64,000 nucleotides of DNA, from NCBI GenBank assembly GCA_040384665.1, contig JAZKIY010000014.1, positions 1 to 64,000 on the forward strand. Direction: 5' to 3'. The notes below the pieces were generated by a model that saw only the letters and a program-made list of their open reading frames with translations, was not told where the DNA came from and ran no database searches. This stretch comes from PCRC01 sp040384665. GTDB taxonomy: Bacteria; Pseudomonadota; Gammaproteobacteria; Burkholderiales; Burkholderiaceae_C. Below, piece by piece: positions 10,446-19,256 of the stretch. The position numbers and the translations under genes were made by a program. Numbering within the stretch: position 1 is the first letter of the stretch; the number at the start of each line of letters is the position of its first letter.

Positions 10446-11357
10446 TCAGGACAGCGACGGGTCGGTGTCGTCGTTGTCCAGCACGGCCTCAATGCTGGGC
10501 GCGGCGCTGGCATAGGCCAGCCGCACGTAAATCGGGGCAAAAGCCTCGGCCTGGGTGATGTCGATCAGGGTTTCCTTGGCCAGCTCCAGCATCGCAATGA
10601 AGGTGACCACCAGCACCGGAACGCCCTTGGTGGCGTCGAACAGTTTCTCGAACTCGACGAAACGGTGGCCTTGCAGCCGCCGCAGCACGATGCTCATGTG
10701 CTCGCGCACCGACAGCTCGGCGCGGCTGATTTTGTGGTGCTGCACGAGCTTGGCGCGTTTCAGGATGTCGCGCCAGGCTTCCTGCAAATCCACCACGTTC
10801 ACGTCAGGGAAACGCGGTGCGAGGGACTGTTCGATGACAACCTGTGCGCGCAGCACGTCGCGGCCGAGTTGCGGCAACTCGTTCAGCCGGGCGGCGGCGA
10901 GCTTGATTTGTTCGTACTCCTGCAGCCTGCGCACCAGCTCGGCACGCGGGTCTTCCGGCTCTTCACCGCCCACGGTCTTTTTGGGCGGCAGCAGCATGCG
11001 CGACTTGATCTCGATCAGCATCGCCGCCATCAGCAGGTACTCGGCCGCCAGCTCGAGGTTGTGGGCCCGGATTTCATCGACGTAGACCAGGTACTGGCGC
11101 GTCAGCCCGGCCATCGGGATGTCGAGGATGTTGAAGTTCTGCTTGCGGATCAGGTAGAGCAGCAGGTCCAGCGGGCCTTCAAACGCTTCCAGGAACACCT
11201 GCAACGCGTCGGGCGGGATGTAGAGGTCGTGCGGCAGTGCAAACAGTGGCTCGCCGTAGAGCCGGGCCAGCGCCACCTGGTCCACCACATCGGGCATGGC
11301 CGTCAGTGGCAGGCTGGCCGAGGCGCTGTCAGCCGCAGCAGGGGACACGCTGGCCAT
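10446..11357 (-). CDS. scpA: Segregation and condensation protein A (ScpA)
   Basis: ScpA is the kleisin subunit of the SMC-ScpA-ScpB condensin, acting in chromosome compaction and partition. The family signature EAFEGPLDLLLYLIRKQNFNI is near residue 50, followed by DIPMAGLTRQYLVYVDEI and EYLLMAAMLIEIKSRMLLP. The C-terminal winged-helix region is present. The product is 303 residues, with a slightly longer N-terminus than usual before the kleisin domain. No scpB or smc is in the window. A dispersed repeat lies directly upstream, between it and the DUF3460 gene. Confidence 0.95.
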   Translation of the reverse strand: MASVSPAAADSASASLPLTAMPDVVDQVALARLYGEPLFALPHDLYIPPDALQVFLEAFEGPLDLLLYLIRKQNFNILDIPMAGLTRQYLVYVDEIRAHNLELAAEYLLMAAMLIEIKSRMLLPPKKTVGGEEPEDPRAELVRRLQEYEQIKLAAARLNELPQLGRDVLRAQVVIEQSLAPRFPDVNVVDLQEAWRDILKRAKLVQHHKISRAELSVREHMSIVLRRLQGHRFVEFEKLFDATKGVPVLVVTFIAMLELAKETLIDITQAEAFAPIYVRLAYASAAPSIEAVLDNDDTDPSLS

Positions 11358-11360
11358 ATT

Positions 11361-11424
11361 TTGCTATGTAAAAAATAGCAAACTTGCTAGGTTTCACTGG
11401 GGCTGGAGGCCGATTTGGCTTTTA
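11361..11424 (+). repeat. Dispersed short repeat, copy A
   Basis: This is one of six related segments in the window. On the plus strand it shows a small hairpin (TGCTATG/AATAGCA) followed by the shared core GCTAGGTTTCACT, GGGCTGGAGGCCGATTT and GGCTT. It fills the gap between scpA and the DUF3460 gene and touches the DUF3460 stop codon. The other copies are near 23.7, 41.4, 45.6, 55.5 and 59.9 kb. Confidence 0.75.
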
Positions 11425-11628
11425 TTTGCCTTCGGTTTGGTAAACGTAAGGCTTTTGCGGCACTTTGGCGTCGTGGAAAGCGCTCTGCGCGCTGCGGTCC
11501 ACGTTTTTGTCCCACAGCAGGGCCCGGCCCGCGCGCTGTTGCGCCTCCAGCTCGGGCTTTTGCACCTTCATCTGGTCGATGAACTGCGTGACTTCAGACT
11601 GGTAATCGGGGCGGCGAAAGAACGACAT
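11422..11628 (-). CDS. DUF3460 family small protein
   Basis: The 68-residue protein begins MSFFRRPDYQSEVTQFIDQ and continues with RAGRALLWDK and the end VPQKPYVYQTEGK. This matches what I know of DUF3460, a short family confined largely to betaproteobacteria and of unknown function. It has no signal peptide or membrane segment and looks like a small helical cytoplasmic protein. It is encoded upstream of scpA on the same strand. An ATG at 11628 is preceded by a purine-rich stretch (minus strand AAGAGG). No function is proposed. Confidence 0.85.
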   Translation of the reverse strand: MSFFRRPDYQSEVTQFIDQMKVQKPELEAQQRAGRALLWDKNVDRSAQSAFHDAKVPQKPYVYQTEGK

Positions 11629-11665
11629 AGACTTAACCTCTTTTCACGATTTTACCGGGGATGCC

Positions 11666-12160
11666 ATGGGCCACCGATTCTGGACCGCTGCACTCGCCAT
11701 CGCCCTGCTGGCGCTGGCCGCTTGCGACCCGCAACGCATCAGCGAGCTGGAAGAGGGCGTGTCCACCGAAGCCGACGTGCGCGCCCGGTTTGGCGAGCCC
11801 GAAAAGGTCTGGGACGCGCTGGATGGCGGCCGCGTGTTCGAGTACAACCGCCAACCTGCTGGCCACCAGAACTACATGGTCACCATCGGCGCCGACGGCC
11901 GCATGGCGGCCCTGCGCCAGGTGCTCACCCCGGTGAACTTTGCCCGGGTGCAGCAGGGCATGCCGATGGAGGTGGTGCGCCAGATGCTGGGCAAGCCGAT
12001 GCGCATCACGCCATACGATTTGAAGCGCGAAACCCACTACGACTGGCGCTACCTCGACGGCCCCAACGCCAGCGACGCCAAGGTCTTCACCGTGGTGTTT
12101 GACGCCGACCTGCGGGTGCTGGGCACCGGTTCGGTCATTGACCCGGACCTCACCCGCTGA
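11666..12160 (+). CDS. BamE/SmpA-domain outer-membrane lipoprotein
   Basis: The 164-residue precursor has a lipoprotein signal with lipobox LAAC (Cys20), so it should be lipidated and sit in the outer membrane. Two BamE-like modules are visible: ISELEEGVSTEADVRARFGEPEKVWD, and later FARVQQGMPMEVVRQMLGKP, each the G-x-(T/P)-xxxVxxxxGxP motif of the SmpA/OmlA fold. True BamE is shorter with a single copy, so this is a BamE-domain relative rather than BamE itself. Its role could be in envelope assembly, but that is inference. It is divergent from the DUF3460 gene, and its last 11 nt overlap the convergent SulP gene. Confidence 0.82.
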   Translation: MGHRFWTAALAIALLALAACDPQRISELEEGVSTEADVRARFGEPEKVWDALDGGRVFEYNRQPAGHQNYMVTIGADGRMAALRQVLTPVNFARVQQGMPMEVVRQMLGKPMRITPYDLKRETHYDWRYLDGPNASDAKVFTVVFDADLRVLGTGSVIDPDLTR

Positions 12161-13868
12161 CGGCGGTTGACGCGGTACTGAACCGGCAGGCCGCGTCCGA
12201 GCGTTCCATCAGCGACAACGGCTGGCCGTGCAGGCCGGTGACGTGCCAGCCCAGGCCCCGCGCTGTGGCGGCGCCGTGCAGTTGCGTCAGCGCTTCCAGC
12301 CCGGTGGTGTCGAGGTAGACCAGTGTGCTGGCGTCCAGCCGCACCGTGGTGCCCAGGGGGGTGGCTTCCACCGCGGCCACCAACGCCTCCAGCTGCGCCA
12401 CCGCGCCAAAAAACAGCGAGCCTTCGAGCTGGATCTGCAGCGTGCTGGCATCGGGCCGCAACAGCTCGGCCCGGAACAGCACCGCCATGCGCCGCACAAA
12501 CAGCACACACGACAGCACCAGCCCGACCTGGATGCCCACCGTCAGATCAAACACGATGGTCAGCGCGAAGGTGGAAAGCATCACCAGCCGGTAATGGGTG
12601 CTGAAGCGGCGCATGCGGGCGAACTCGTGCCAATCGCCCATGTTCCACGCCACAAACAGCAGGATGCCGGCCAGCACCGCCAGCGGCACGTACAGCGCCA
12701 GCGGGGCAGCGGCCAGCACGATCACCATCAGCGTCAGCGCGTGCACGATGCCCGAGACCGGCGTGGTCGCCCCGGCGCGGATGTTGGTCACCGTGCGTGC
12801 AATGGTGCCGGTGACCGGCATGCCACCAAAAAAAGGCACCACGATGTTGGCAGCGCCTTGTGCCATCAGTTCCTGGTTCGGGTCGTGCCGGCGCGGGCCC
12901 GCTGCCGCAGGCGTGGCGGGTGAGGTCATCTGGGCCAGCGCCTGGTCGGCCATGCGGGCGCACAGCAGCGACTCCACCGCGCCCAGCAACGCAATGGTGA
13001 AGGTCGGCACCACCAGCAGCCGCACCGTTTCCCAGCTGAAGTTGGGCAGCTCGAACGCTGGCAGGCTCTGCGGGATGCTGCCAAAGCGCGTGCCAATGGT
13101 TTCCACCGGCAGGCTCAGCGCCCAGGCCACCAGCGTGAGGCTGACCAGTGCCACCATCGGCCCCGGTGTGCGCGAGGCGACGTGCCGCATGCGGCGGTCC
13201 AGGTTTGAAAACAGGGGCACCTTGCCGGTCCAGAGTTTGGGCCACAGCATCAGCCCGCCAAAACACAGCAGGCCCAGCCCCAGCGCGTAAAAGTTGGTGG
13301 TGTGGACGTGCCGGGCCAGCACGCTGAGTTGTGAAAAGAAATCCGCCGGCATGCGGGCAACGGTCAGCCCGAACAGGTCACGCAGTTGCGACACCGCCAC
13401 CAGCACCGCAATGCCGTTGGTGAAGCCCACCACGATGCTGACCGGCACGTGCCGCACCAGCGAGCCCAGCCGCAGCAAGCCCATCAGCAGCAGGATGACG
13501 CCGGCGCAGGCGGTGGCAATCAACAGGTTGGGCACGCCGTAGCGCTGCACGATGTCGTAGACGATGACGATGAAGGCGCCCGCCGGTCCGCCAATCTGCA
13601 CGTTGGAGCCGCCCAGCGCAGCCACCAGAAAACCGCCAATGATGGCCGTCCACAAACCGGCTTCGGGCTTCAGGCCGGAGGCCACCGCAAACGCCATCGC
13701 CAGCGGCAGCGCCACCACCCCCACCGTGATGCCCGCGCCCACGTCGCGCAGCAGGCGGGGCCGGTCGTAGCCGGGCAGGGTGTCCAGCAGACGGGGGTGG
13801 AATCGGGCGACGCGCTGGCGGAACTGGCGGCGCCAGTCTGGCCATTGACCGGAGGGCTTGATGCTCAT
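12150..13868 (-). CDS. SulP-family anion permease with STAS domain
   Basis: The 572-residue inner-membrane protein has the SulP core of 10-14 helices: GAGITVGVVALPLAMAFAVASGLKPEAGLWTAIIGGF, then the SNVQIGGPAGAF motif, GFTNGIAVLV and the TIARTVTNIRAGATTPVSG signature. A C-terminal STAS domain follows from about residue 440, with VYLDTTGLEAL. Relatives carry sulfate, bicarbonate, or in some lineages molybdate; the substrate is not readable here. ATG 13868 is preferred over an in-frame TTG at 13877. It lies 138 nt downstream of the ModA-like gene on the same strand. Being part of that molybdate-regulated unit is possible but unproven. Confidence 0.9.
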   Translation of the reverse strand: MSIKPSGQWPDWRRQFRQRVARFHPRLLDTLPGYDRPRLLRDVGAGITVGVVALPLAMAFAVASGLKPEAGLWTAIIGGFLVAALGGSNVQIGGPAGAFIVIVYDIVQRYGVPNLLIATACAGVILLLMGLLRLGSLVRHVPVSIVVGFTNGIAVLVAVSQLRDLFGLTVARMPADFFSQLSVLARHVHTTNFYALGLGLLCFGGLMLWPKLWTGKVPLFSNLDRRMRHVASRTPGPMVALVSLTLVAWALSLPVETIGTRFGSIPQSLPAFELPNFSWETVRLLVVPTFTIALLGAVESLLCARMADQALAQMTSPATPAAAGPRRHDPNQELMAQGAANIVVPFFGGMPVTGTIARTVTNIRAGATTPVSGIVHALTLMVIVLAAAPLALYVPLAVLAGILLFVAWNMGDWHEFARMRRFSTHYRLVMLSTFALTIVFDLTVGIQVGLVLSCVLFVRRMAVLFRAELLRPDASTLQIQLEGSLFFGAVAQLEALVAAVEATPLGTTVRLDASTLVYLDTTGLEALTQLHGAATARGLGWHVTGLHGQPLSLMERSDAACRFSTASTAVSG

Positions 13869-14006
13869 CGTGCGCAATGGCTGCGCGTTGGCAGGCGAAC
13901 AGCGCAGCGACGAACAGGGCGTGTGGGCGGTGCGAGGGGCGGCATGGCCACCCCATCGTACAGCCTGGCCCGTGCCCGGACAATTGTTTCGGCGCGCCTT
14001 CTCTTT

Positions 14007-14858
14007 TCAGTTGACTGCTGGCACACCTACTGGCGTGAAGCCGTACTGCGCGACGATGGCCTGCGCCTGTGGGCCCATCAGGAACAGTGCAAAACGCCAG
14101 GCCGCATCCCGGTTTTTGCCGGGTGCATTCAAGACCGACAGGCCGTAATCCGCCTTGATCTGAAGTTCTGGCGGCAACTCGACCTTGGTGTAGAAGGGGT
14201 CGGGTGTGGTCTGGCGACCGCTGCAGTACCCCAGCGTCAACTGGACACGGCCACTGGTGAACCAGTACTGCATCGCGTTTTGCCCGGCGGGCACGGGCGG
14301 GTTGTTTTTGCCACCCACGAGCTGCTGCGCCTTGGCTTCCAGCATGGCCTGCGCGCCCGGCCGCAGGCGGTCGGCCTTGGCGAACAGCAGCCAGGCGTAG
14401 TCGCCGCCAGGGTCGGCCTTTGGCGTGGAGGTGCCCAGTCCGGTGGCCGGGTCCATCAGCCGGTCAAAGAAGTTCGCAGTGGTCAAACCAAAGGCCGGCA
14501 AGGCGCTGGCGCACAGCCGGTTGCGAACAAAGACCACCGGTGGGGTGGCCTGGCCCAGGTCGGCCAGCTTTTGCGGGTGCGCCATGTTGGCCGAGGCAAA
14601 GAGATCAGGCACGTCCCCGCCCTCGATGCGCTCGCGCATCAGGCCGGCGGGGCCGAACTCGGCCTGCACCGGCTGCCCGGTCTGTGCGGTGTACACCTTG
14701 GCCACGGCGGTGAGTGCGCCCGTGAGGCTGCCTGCTGCGAAGATGCGGATCGGTGGCGGGGGTTCGCTGGCAGATGGCGCCGCGCAGGCACCCAGAACCA
14801 CCGACACAGCCACGGACAGCAGGGCACAGACCGTGCGGCGTTGGAAGGGTGTGGTCAT
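14007..14858 (-). CDS. ModA-like substrate-binding lipoprotein (molybdate/tungstate type)
   Basis: The 283-residue precursor has a lipoprotein signal (lipobox LGAC) and then a type II periplasmic binding fold of the ModA class. Visible features are IRIFAAGSLTGALTAVAKVYTAQTG, FGPAGLMRERIEGGDVPDLFASANMAHP, ADPGGDYAW, and the C-terminal ALFLMGPQAQAIVAQYGFTPV. It starts 8 nt after the TonB-dependent receptor, so the two form one operon, and it is not followed by ModB/ModC. A lipid-anchored binding protein paired with an outer-membrane receptor would pass an oxyanion across the periplasm. The ModE-like operator upstream supports molybdate or tungstate. Confidence 0.85.
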   Translation of the reverse strand: MTTPFQRRTVCALLSVAVSVVLGACAAPSASEPPPPIRIFAAGSLTGALTAVAKVYTAQTGQPVQAEFGPAGLMRERIEGGDVPDLFASANMAHPQKLADLGQATPPVVFVRNRLCASALPAFGLTTANFFDRLMDPATGLGTSTPKADPGGDYAWLLFAKADRLRPGAQAMLEAKAQQLVGGKNNPPVPAGQNAMQYWFTSGRVQLTLGYCSGRQTTPDPFYTKVELPPELQIKADYGLSVLNAPGKNRDAAWRFALFLMGPQAQAIVAQYGFTPVGVPAVN

Positions 14859-14866
14859 GGCCCGCC

Positions 14867-16999
14867 TCAGAAGTCGAACTGCGCCGTGGCCCGCACGGTG
14901 CGTGGCGTGCCCAGCGTTCCCTGACCGTTGCCAGCGCCGCTGTAACCGTTCTGCCCGCTGGGCGTGATGTTGGCCCAGTAGCGCTCGTTGGCCGCGTTGT
15001 TGATGCTCACATTGAAATTCGCTGCGTTGCCCATCAACCGGGTGCTGTAGCGCGCGCCGAGGTCGACCGTGGTGTAGCCGTCCACCGAAAAAGTGTTGGC
15101 GTTGTTGCCGGGACGGCTGGTCGCATGGTTCAGGCGGGCGCTGACAAAAAATCCAGGCAGCGCGGCGATGCGGTAGTCGAGCAACACGCTGCTGACCACG
15201 CGCGAGAGCCCCAGGATCTGCTTGCCTGACGTGGCAGCGGAGGGGGTGAACACTTTGGGGTCAAGGTAGGTCAGGCCACTGAAAATGCCCAGGTCGGGCG
15301 TCAACGCGCCGCTGGCTGTCAACTCGAGTCCCTTGTTGACCTGCTCACCCACAGTTCTGAAAATATTGGTGGCGTCGGTTGCGGCATAAGGCCGTTCTAT
15401 GTGGAAGAGTGCGGCCGTCAGGTTGAGCTTGTCCACGGCCATTTTGTAGCCCAGCTCCCACTGCTGGCTGCGGAACGGCGCCAGCGGCGTGCCCCTGTTG
15501 CCCGCTGTCGAAGGTGCGATGTCGCCCTGCTGCAGGCTGTCGGCAAACGAGACATAGGCCGTCGCGTTGGGTTGCGGCTTGTAGCTCAACGTGGCGTTGG
15601 TGCTGAGGCCGTTGTCGTCGTAGGCAGAAGTCGGTACCGACGCGCCGGTGCTGTTGTAGCCACGCACCTTGATCCAGCTGTGGCTCAGGAACACGCCCAG
15701 CGCCCATTGCTCGTTGAAACCCACCGTGTCGCCCACCGTCAAGGACTGCTGCTGGGTGCTGAGCGATTTGTAGCGGTCTTTGAAGTCCGGAAATGCCGGT
15801 GCATTGAAGGTGGTGGGGTTGGCCAGATTGGACGTGCCCAGCGTGATAGCACCGGTTCTGAAGGGCTGGTAGCGGTCCCAGTCGAAACCGGTGTTGGAGA
15901 GCACCAGGTCGTGCGTCATGCCACCGGCGACCACGCGGCCATTCAGTGCCACTGTGTTGCTCAGAATGCGGTCCAGCGTGAAGGTGGTGGTGGCGGTGGT
16001 GACGGTGTAGGCGCCGCTGTTGTTGGTGAGTGTGTTGGTGGGTACCGTTGATGCCCGGTCACTGGACTGTTGCAGCAGCCCTGCCACCAGCGTCCAGCCC
16101 GGGGCGAGGCGGTGCTTGATGCGGCCACTCAGCGTGTCGGTCACGTTGTCGTCACCGCCAAAGGGTTGGCCATAGCCGACCTTTTCGGGATCGGGCGCGG
16201 CCGGGAACACCACATTGTTCCCAAGGGCAAAAGTGCCTGGCAGTCCCTTGCTGGTGAAGTGGTAGCGGCTGATGTTGGTCTCGAGCTTGGTGTCGGCCGA
16301 GAGGCGCGCGTCGAACGCCACACTGGCGAAACGGCGGCGCAGGCTGCTGCTGTCCACAAACTGTTCGCCGCCTTCACCCACCAGGTTGACGCGGTAGCCA
16401 AACCGCTGTTCTTCGCCGAAAGTGCCGCCCAGATCCACACCCAGCAACCCATCGCGATGGGTGGCATAGCCCAGCGTGACGCGGCGCAACGTGTAGTCGG
16501 TGGGCCGCTTGAGCACAAAGTTGAATGTGCCGGCCGGGTTGGCCGGGCCGTACAGCGCGCCAGCCAGGCCGTTGAGCACCTCGATCCGGTCGAACTGCTC
16601 GAGGGGGTAGTCGGTGGTGGCCGCGATGTTCATGCCGTCGATGCGCACGTTCTGCACCACCCCCGCCTGCAAGCCGCGGGTCTGCGGCCGGATGTTCTCG
16701 CCCTGCACCGACGGCAAAAAGCGAAAGGCCTCGCGCACGCTGCGGAGCTGCTGGTTGGTGATCAGGTCGGCTGGTACCACGTCAACGGCATAAGGCGTAT
16801 CGATCAGCGATTTTTCACCCAGCGGGCCGACGGTGACTTTTTCGGTCCTCAGCACTGGCGTGGCCGAGCCGGACACTTCTACTTCTCCCAGCTTGCCGCT
16901 GGCCTCCTGTGCCAGTGCGCCCAAGGGTGTGGCCAAGCCGGCGGTCGCCAGTCCCATAGCGAGCAGGTTCAAGGAAGGAGATCTTTTGATTTGTTTCAT
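14867..16999 (-). CDS. TonB-dependent outer-membrane receptor, candidate for molybdate/tungstate uptake
   Basis: The 710-residue receptor has a signal peptide ending near ALAQEA, a TonB-box-like segment (GEVEVSGSAT), a plug domain (LIDTPYAVDVVPADLITNQQ, then VQNVRIDGM, then the typical FDRIEVLNGLAGALYGPANPAGTFNFVLKRP), and a barrel ending in the aromatic C-terminus AQFDF. By sequence it belongs to the siderophore-receptor family. Context argues for something else. It is co-transcribed with a ModA-like lipoprotein, and a ModE-type operator lies 14-37 nt before its ATG. I infer uptake of molybdate, tungstate or a chelated form. A catechol siderophore that also binds molybdate is an alternative. 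Confidence 0.88.
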   Translation of the reverse strand: MKQIKRSPSLNLLAMGLATAGLATPLGALAQEASGKLGEVEVSGSATPVLRTEKVTVGPLGEKSLIDTPYAVDVVPADLITNQQLRSVREAFRFLPSVQGENIRPQTRGLQAGVVQNVRIDGMNIAATTDYPLEQFDRIEVLNGLAGALYGPANPAGTFNFVLKRPTDYTLRRVTLGYATHRDGLLGVDLGGTFGEEQRFGYRVNLVGEGGEQFVDSSSLRRRFASVAFDARLSADTKLETNISRYHFTSKGLPGTFALGNNVVFPAAPDPEKVGYGQPFGGDDNVTDTLSGRIKHRLAPGWTLVAGLLQQSSDRASTVPTNTLTNNSGAYTVTTATTTFTLDRILSNTVALNGRVVAGGMTHDLVLSNTGFDWDRYQPFRTGAITLGTSNLANPTTFNAPAFPDFKDRYKSLSTQQQSLTVGDTVGFNEQWALGVFLSHSWIKVRGYNSTGASVPTSAYDDNGLSTNATLSYKPQPNATAYVSFADSLQQGDIAPSTAGNRGTPLAPFRSQQWELGYKMAVDKLNLTAALFHIERPYAATDATNIFRTVGEQVNKGLELTASGALTPDLGIFSGLTYLDPKVFTPSAATSGKQILGLSRVVSSVLLDYRIAALPGFFVSARLNHATSRPGNNANTFSVDGYTTVDLGARYSTRLMGNAANFNVSINNAANERYWANITPSGQNGYSGAGNGQGTLGTPRTVRATAQFDF

Positions 17000-17012
17000 T
17001 TGTTGCCCAATT

Positions 17013-17036
17013 CGCTATATTTATAAGTATATAGCG
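17013..17036 (-). promoter_or_regulatory. Candidate ModE operator (Mo box)
   Basis: The plus strand reads CGCTATAT, 8 nt, ATATAGCG, an 8/8 inverted repeat. On the minus strand the left arm is ATCGCTATATA, which matches the known ModE half-site, and the whole element fits the pattern ATCGCTATATA-N6-TATATARCGAT with few differences. It ends 14 nt before the ATG of the TonB receptor gene and overlaps TATA-like hexamers that could serve as the -10 box. That is the expected geometry for repression by molybdate-bound ModE. No modE gene is in the window. Confidence 0.78.
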
Positions 17037-17066
17037 ATGGGTGGCGCCGCTGACCGCCAGAAACAG

Positions 17067-17090
17067 CAACGGCGCCGAAGGGCGCCGTTG
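17067..17090 (-). terminator. Intrinsic terminator after metG
   Basis: A perfect 10-bp stem (CAACGGCGCC / GGCGCCGTTG) with a 4-nt loop lies 20 nt beyond the metG stop. On the minus strand it is followed by a short T-containing tail (CTGTTTCTGG). It separates metG from the TonB receptor unit on the same strand. Confidence 0.7.
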
Positions 17091-17109
17091 TCTGAGGAGC
17101 TTGCACGCG

Positions 17110-19167
17110 TCAGTGGATGCGCATGCCAGGCTGTGCACCAGGCCAAGGCTCCAGCACATGGATGCCTGGATGGGTTTTTTCATCGGCGTGGCTGGCTGCA
17201 AGCACCATGCCCTCGCTCAAGCCAAACTTCATCTTGCGTGGCGCCAGGTTGGCGACCACCACCGTGAGTTTCCCGACCAGTTGTTCCGGCTTGTAGGCAC
17301 TGGCAATGCCGCTGAAAACGTTGCGGGTTTTTCCCTCGCCCACGTCCAGCGTCAGGCGCAGCAGCTTGGTTGAGCCTTCCACAGGTTCGCAGTTGACGAT
17401 TTTGGCAATGCGCAGGTCGATCTTGGCGAAGTCGTCGATGGTGATGACCGGGGCTATTTCTTCACCGCCGGGGATCAGTTTTTCGGGTTCTGGGGCGGCG
17501 GGGGGCTCGAACAAAGCGTCGAGCTGTTTCACGTCGACGCGCTGCATCAGGTGTTGGTAGGCGCCGATGGCGTGGCCGGCACCCAGCAGGGTGTCGGCCG
17601 AGGCCGTGGTCAGCGGCGTGGTCTGCAAAAAAGCCTCCACCTGTGCTGCCAGCACCGGCAGCACAGGTTTCAGGTAGACGGTCAGAAGGCGGAAAGCTTC
17701 AATGCAGGTGGTGCAAACGTCGTGCAGCCGGGCGTCCATGCCTTGCTGTTTGGCCAACTCCCAAGGCTTGTTCGCGTCCACATACTCGTTCACACGGTCG
17801 GCCAGCAGCATGATCTCGCGCAGCGCCTTGCCGTACTCACGCTCGTTCCACTGCGCGAAGACCGATGCACTCTGCGTGCGCAGCAGGCCGAGCAAGGCCT
17901 GGCCATCGTCGGTCACCGTGCCGAGTTGGCCGCCAAAGCGCTTGGCAATGAACCCCGCCGCCCGGCTGGCGATGTTGATGTACTTGCCCACCAGATCGCT
18001 GTTGACTCGGGCCATGAAGTCTTCGGGGTTGAAGTCGATGTCTTCGTTGCGGGCATTGAGCTTGGCCGCCAGGTAGTAGCGCAACCATTCGGGGTTCATG
18101 CCCAGGCCCAGGTACTTCAGCGGGTCCAGGCCGGTGCCGCGGCTCTTGCTCATCTTCTCGCCGTTGTTGACCGTCAGAAAGCCGTGCACGTTGATCTTGT
18201 TCGGCACCTTGCGGCCGCTGAAGTGCAGCATGGCCGGCCAGAACAGGGTGTGGAAAGTGATGATGTCTTTGCCGATGAAATGCACCTGCTCCACATCGGG
18301 GTTGGCCATGAAGGTGTCGTAGTCGATGCCGATGCGGTCGAGGTAGTTCTTCAGCGAGGCGAGGTAGCCCACCGGGGCGTCCAGCCACACGTAAAAGTAC
18401 TTGCCCGGTGCGTCGGGAATCTCGATGCCAAAGTAGGGCGCGTCGCGGCTGATGTCCCAGTCGCTTAAGCGCATCTTGCCGTCAGGGTCTGGTGTCAGCC
18501 ATTCGCTGATCTTGTTCAGCACCTCGGGTTGCACCGCACCGCTGGTGGTCCAGGCCTTCAGAAAGTCCAGGCAACGCGGGTCAGACAGTTTGAAGAAGAA
18601 GTGCTCGGAGGTTTTCAGCACCGGCGTAGCGCCAGAGAGGGCCGAGTAGGGCTTGATCAGCTCGGTGGGGGCATAAACCGCGCCGCAGACCTCGCAGTTG
18701 TCGCCGTACTGGTCTTTGGCGTGGCAGTTGGGGCACTCGCCCTTGATGAAGCGGTCGGGCAGGAACATGCCCTTGTCGGGGTCGTAGAACTGCTCGATGG
18801 TCTTGCTGCTGATCAGGCCGTTGGCCTTCAGGTCGCGGTAGATCTGCTGCGCCAGTGCGTGGTTTTCCGGTGCGTCGGTGCTGTGCCAGTTGTCGAACGC
18901 GATGTGGAAACCGTCCAGGTAGGGTTTGCGGCCGGCGGCGATGTCGGCCACAAAGGCCTGCGGCGTTTTGCCAGCCTTTTCGGCGGCGATCATGATGGGC
19001 GCGCCATGGGCGTCGTCGGCGCAGACGAAGTGCACGGTGTGGCCCAACATGCGCTGGAACCGCACCCAGATGTCGGCCTGGATGTACTCCATGATGTGGC
19101 CAATGTGGAATTTGCCGTTGGCATACGGCAGGGCAGTGGTGACAAAAAGCGTGCGCTGGGCGGTCAT
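17110..19167 (-). CDS. metG: Methionyl-tRNA synthetase
   Basis: MetG charges tRNA-Met. The 685-residue protein is of the long class: class I signature PYANGKFHIGH near the N-terminus, zinc-binding CPNCHAKDQYGDNCEVC near residue 145, KMSKSRGT near 330, anticodon-binding domain, and a C-terminal EMAP-II-like tRNA-binding domain (IDLRIAKIVNCEPVEGSTKLLRL, NLAPRKMKFGLSEGMVLAA). ATG 19167 is chosen because it gives MTAQRTLFVTTALPYANG; an upstream in-frame Met at 19263 adds unconserved sequence reaching into the promoter and the apbC start. It is divergent from apbC, with 89 nt between the two start codons. Confidence 0.97.
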   Translation of the reverse strand: MTAQRTLFVTTALPYANGKFHIGHIMEYIQADIWVRFQRMLGHTVHFVCADDAHGAPIMIAAEKAGKTPQAFVADIAAGRKPYLDGFHIAFDNWHSTDAPENHALAQQIYRDLKANGLISSKTIEQFYDPDKGMFLPDRFIKGECPNCHAKDQYGDNCEVCGAVYAPTELIKPYSALSGATPVLKTSEHFFFKLSDPRCLDFLKAWTTSGAVQPEVLNKISEWLTPDPDGKMRLSDWDISRDAPYFGIEIPDAPGKYFYVWLDAPVGYLASLKNYLDRIGIDYDTFMANPDVEQVHFIGKDIITFHTLFWPAMLHFSGRKVPNKINVHGFLTVNNGEKMSKSRGTGLDPLKYLGLGMNPEWLRYYLAAKLNARNEDIDFNPEDFMARVNSDLVGKYINIASRAAGFIAKRFGGQLGTVTDDGQALLGLLRTQSASVFAQWNEREYGKALREIMLLADRVNEYVDANKPWELAKQQGMDARLHDVCTTCIEAFRLLTVYLKPVLPVLAAQVEAFLQTTPLTTASADTLLGAGHAIGAYQHLMQRVDVKQLDALFEPPAAPEPEKLIPGGEEIAPVITIDDFAKIDLRIAKIVNCEPVEGSTKLLRLTLDVGEGKTRNVFSGIASAYKPEQLVGKLTVVVANLAPRKMKFGLSEGMVLAASHADEKTHPGIHVLEPWPGAQPGMRIH

Positions 19168-19256
19168 GGGGCGGTCTCTCGGGTAACCGCTGATTTTATG
19201 GGGTGCCGCTACACTGCGCGGCAGTGACCTTTTTCTTTCTGAAAGCTTGAAGCCCC

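Noticed and set aside
8703..11378. A long plus-strand open frame across nadB and scpA
   Set aside because: Antisense shadow; nadB and scpA on the minus strand carry all family motifs.
12150..13868. Including the SulP permease in the ModE-controlled molybdate unit as a fact
   Set aside because: It is on the same strand but 138 nt away, and its family is mostly for sulfate. It is recorded as a possibility only.
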